Shown here: piece after piece, positions 13,815-13,819 of the stretch
Position numbering within the stretch: the stretch's first letter is position 1
Layout of the letters: each line of letters begins with the position of its first letter
Assembly (NCBI GenBank): GCA_034430595.1
Contig: DAOUEL010000009.1
Coordinates: 1-13,819, forward strand
Direction: 5' to 3'
Length of the DNA stretch: 13,819 nucleotides
From: E44-bin32 sp034430595
GTDB taxonomy: Bacteria; Chloroflexota; Anaerolineae; Anaerolineales; E44-bin32
Notes under the pieces: generated by a model
What the model was told of the DNA's origin: nothing
Databases searched by the model: none
What the model saw: the letters and a program-made list of their open reading frames with translations, nothing else
Made by a program: the position numbers and the translations under genes

Positions 13815-13819
13815 CATGA

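Overview
The window reads as chromosomal DNA of a G+C-rich bacterium, most likely a member of the Chloroflexota (Anaerolineae-like). This is inferred from the style of the proteins, not from a marker gene: a TPR repeat region fused to a solute-binding domain, a Thr/Pro-rich surface linker, a bactofilin, and palindromic repeats ending in GTAGGGGC/GCCCCTAC. It holds 13 protein genes (one cut by the left edge), two tRNA genes and five copies of one palindromic repeat family. There is no phage, transposase, CRISPR array or rRNA.

Layout. 1-1785: the 3' part of a large gene whose product joins TPR-like helices to a family 5 solute-binding domain, with no signal peptide at the junction. 1894-4755: a tightly packed run of coaBC (coenzyme A synthesis), a DUF72/YecE-like gene and an AlkD-like DNA glycosylase gene; the last two overlap by 8 bases. 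4763-5413 (minus): a stand-alone LON substrate-binding domain protein, convergent with the glycosylase gene at only 7 bases. 5581-7610: an adenosine-specific kinase-family gene, a P1-family (S58) self-processing aminopeptidase gene and a bactofilin gene, closed by a good intrinsic terminator at 7641-7672. 7689-8842 (minus): two overlapping genes for related single-pass membrane-anchored proteins of unknown function. 8958-9039 (minus): tRNA-Leu(CAA) with a near-consensus promoter and a trailing hairpin. 9109-12019: a divergent YchF-like P-loop NTPase gene and a PepF/M3 zinc oligopeptidase gene. 12020-13686: a two-gene cassette (six-helix membrane protein plus small winged-helix regulator, overlapping by ATGA) bracketed by two palindromic repeats upstream and three downstream. 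13687-13774 (minus): tRNA-Ser(CGA).

Most of the content is housekeeping: cofactor synthesis, DNA repair, proteolysis, translation-associated NTPase, tRNAs. The parts that ordinary annotation does not explain are the TPR/solute-binding fusion, the tandem paralogous membrane proteins, the repeat-bracketed membrane protein/regulator cassette, and the palindrome family whose two arms change together from copy to copy. No clearly new defence or mobile system is visible.
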